In this document: one piece after another, positions 14,601-15,464 of the stretch | Position numbering within the stretch: position 1 is the stretch's first letter | Layout of the letters: every line of letters begins with the position of its first letter | Source: UBA8886 sp002731655 | GTDB lineage: Archaea > Thermoplasmatota > Poseidoniia > MGIII > CG-Epi1 | DNA length: 15,464 nt | Assembly: GCA_030754655.1 (NCBI GenBank) | Contig: JASLZX010000020.1 | Location: forward strand, 1 to 15,464 | Direction: 5' to 3' | Translations under genes and position numbers: made by a program | Notes under the pieces: model-generated | What the model was told of the DNA's origin: nothing | Databases searched by the model: none | What the model saw: the letters and a program-made list of their open reading frames with translations, nothing else

Positions 14601-15464
14601 TTGCGAGGCTGCCGTCAACCTGCACGCTGTCACCAGGGTAGAAATGGCGGCCCGCGACAGCCAGTTCAAGGACTGTCTGCTGCAGGACGTCTACATCAGC
14701 CAAGGCGGATGAGCTCGCATGGAGTGTGTTGCCGGCATAGCTGGCACCCCAGCCAGCCGGGCCAAGTGCATGTGTAATCGGAAGCTGGTGTTCGAACGCG
14801 AAATCACCGTCCGCCTCAGTCGTTGTGCTGCCGATAGTTGCACCCTCCCAAAGCAGATTAACCGTCTCATCCGCCAGTGGCTCACCAAGGTGGTCAACCA
14901 GCCGCCCCTCGATTGTTACAGGACCGTTGCGAATCGTGTCGGGCAGCGCGTCCAGCGCAATACTGCTCAGGCCAAGCAGTGTCAGCGTCAGCGAGATCCG
15001 CTCCTCGGGGAGGGTCGAATTATCGGGGTCGTCGGGGTAGAAAATAACCAGTACCGTGTAGTCGCCGGCCGGCAGATGGATTGGCGCCGTCGCCTCAAGC
15101 GACCAGGTCGTCGCCTGCACTGCGGTGCTGGCGAGCAGATTACCGTCCAGCTCCACCGTGATAGTGCCGTTGCCGATTGCCGCCTCGATTATAGTGCCGT
15201 TGACCCAGAAGTCGTCGCCAATCGTGACCGTATCTGGGTCGAGCCACGCTTCCAGTTCGACCGAAGATTCCAGGATGCGCAGGTCTGTAGTCTCAACCGT
15301 AGAGTAGCGATATGTCGAGCCTGTGAACAGCACCTCGATATGGTAGTCATTAGCTGCTGTTGGCTGGCCTGTCTCGGGGACCGTCCAGCTAGCAACGAAA
15401 TTGCCGAATTCATCTGTTTGAGTGGTACCCATCTCGTCACAGCGATAACGCTGCCATCCTGTTG
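11623..15464 (-). CDS. Giant Ig-like-repeat surface protein with C-terminal membrane helix and DUF4129 domain (5' end outside window)
   Basis: The frame stays open through the right edge, and the residues before the internal ATG at 15432 (GWQRYRCDE) continue the repeat pattern, so the true start is outside. Numbering from that ATG, 1269 residues remain. Residues 1-1123 consist of one partial and eleven full beta-sandwich repeats of 95-102 residues. Their shared plan is an opening hydrophobic strand, V-x-G-x-L followed by D-D-x-G-x-P-L, then G-x-F/Y-x-F with x-V-P, and a closing Y/F-x-G-S-x-x-Y. They resemble archaeal and bacterial Ig-like or carboxypeptidase-regulatory-type modules. One membrane helix follows (about 1131-1150), then a cytoplasmic DUF4129 domain (about 1179-1265: SSYREMSRVLQGHG, FETVREFRDALRE, LTSLYEAADYS). 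The ectodomain has 16 N-x-S/T sequons. It is the first visible gene of the MoxR operon and probably links surface binding or shape to the cytoplasmic machinery; that role is inferred. Confidence 0.9.
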   Translation of the reverse strand, partial: TGWQRYRCDEMGTTQTDEFGNFVASWTVPETGQPTAANDYHIEVLFTGSTYRYSTVETTDLRILESSVELEAWLDPDTVTIGDDFWVNGTIIEAAIGNGTITVELDGNLLASTAVQATTWSLEATAPIHLPAGDYTVLVIFYPDDPDNSTLPEERISLTLTLLGLSSIALDALPDTIRNGPVTIEGRLVDHLGEPLADETVNLLWEGATIGSTTTEADGDFAFEHQLPITHALGPAGWGASYAGNTLHASSSALADVDVLQQTVLELAVAGRHFYPGDSVQVDGSLAMDNGTPLAGSLSLLLDGVFVRVEAADGVFSFSYVPDTSYLGVGAHALELDYGRDGTNAAVANSTTVWLHRTVHLDLEGQEVRRGEIIALVGDARDSGSLPVAGIEISFDWPDAPNQPPAATTGASGDYESDFTVPNAQLLGETEVRALFDNATAPYYDSTETTAQFTVVSDMVITLEQQQLVRGEQVWFNGTLHDDRGEPVEDLALNLFWNEDYLTNFEGDANGSFAIACNPAWPCGDAEHPVGEIAVRLSFDGFGWYMPAELEQPWPLWGRAITTLETFSPVVVAGSNVTYSGTVRSDLDEPLDRTLAVLWNGITRTSVEVVNGEFSGSFALPPDAPVGNFTLTLASSDQNWLRGTSDSGTVTVQRYTTIELIWEQGFRNATTEVTGWLRDSSGAGLPGEEIAWSFDGESAGTTASAEFGALPFSFAVPEATMLGPHTFSASFVGSYFYLPSTGSVTGDIVAATSFALEPLEVQRVLEFTLEATLFDDLGAPLGGEMVTLTLRGNPHELMTAGDGTVSIDLTLPASQLLGPLSATWNFGGRDYYLSGSTPHPLTVVSPTQLTLSAGDAVLVGESFHVSGDLTDDLGAVLQGDIEFYFGGLPVATLVTGSDGSYSYDFAVPTDLLAGQNMLTVQFAGSGWFLPTSASQQVQVYHTTHLTVEPAEGILNLTTFIEGTVVDRAGRPVPGLILRAALPDGTEGAAISDAEGNFAIPLALPFSLGVGDYNVNVTFSGSQDYYGNSTVASLRAKAGTLTELDVPASLESGQQFSGLFTLTLEDGTPLANAPLLVSLEPSGMTLLAVTDANGTARFSAEFDGNATQPFFVRVTYQGDEFHLSNSAEAAITWRAPPEVPNYLLWLLVALAVAATGGTAYGWHWYATRHIRAIRKVLTATAVALEQNADYREAIISSYREMSRVLQGHGYLRRNFETVREFRDALREAVPLDHASIERLTSLYEAADYSMTDQQGDDRTAAIGSLRAVLESLETLMQEAS
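12064..15464 (-). repeat. Array of about twelve Ig-like protein repeats inside the DUF4129 gene
   Basis: Counting from the Met at 15432, repeats start near residues 55, 154, 251, 347, 446, 548, 643, 739, 834, 930 and 1026, with a partial one before residue 55. The period is 95-102 residues. The repetition is at protein level: units share pattern (for example TDATG-like turn, VP strand, FxGSxxYxxS ending) but few identical bases, so the expansion is old. Unit 5 carries the only internal cysteine pair. Confidence 0.8.

Noticed and set aside
15430..15432. ATG at 15432 as the real start of the repeat protein
   Set aside because: The same frame is open to the right edge and the ATG falls in the middle of a repeat unit, with no signal peptide after it.

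Overview
All eleven protein genes in this window lie on the minus strand, so the text reads from right to left in transcription order. The organism is most likely an archaeon. The GMP synthase glutaminase is a separate short gene, as in archaea. Starts are ATG, GTG or TTG with no convincing Shine-Dalgarno sequences, and some genes have AT-rich boxes about 27 bases upstream that suit leaderless transcription. The exported protein is rich in N-x-S/T sequons. The gene mix resembles uncultured marine Euryarchaeota (Thermoplasmatota, Marine Group II/III type), but that placement is inference. No rRNA, tRNA, CRISPR array, integrase or insertion sequence was seen.

Right part (about 7272-15464): a tightly packed cell-envelope operon. 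It starts with a very large protein, cut by the right edge, made of about twelve Ig-like beta-sandwich repeats, one membrane helix and a cytoplasmic DUF4129 domain. A membrane-anchored DUF4350-like protein, a MoxR AAA+ ATPase, a DUF58 protein and an eight-helix membrane protein of unknown function follow. Junctions are 3 bases, an overlap, 0 bases and a 4-base overlap. This is a variant of the known but poorly understood MoxR-DUF58-DUF4129 locus. Its unusual part is the giant, probably glycosylated repeat ectodomain fused to DUF4129.

Middle part (4299-7265): a HAD-superfamily protein lacking the second motif-I Asp, a MOFRL-type glycerate kinase and a glyoxylate/hydroxypyruvate reductase. The last two would take hydroxypyruvate through D-glycerate to a phosphoglycerate, and glyoxylate to glycolate. 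The HAD gene starts only 6 bases after the envelope operon, so the two groups may share a transcript.

Left part: after a 269-base gap holding a coding-like remnant comes guaA (subunit A of GMP synthase). Two tandem UMF1/Atg22-like MFS transporters follow, the second cut by the left edge. Base composition drops sharply, from about 63% G+C to about 38% (hand counts of single 60-base lines), within the last codons of guaA near position 3500. The transporter pair may therefore have been acquired horizontally, or the window may be joined there. The first transporter carries an unusual acidic insertion of about 145 residues predicted to lie outside the cell.
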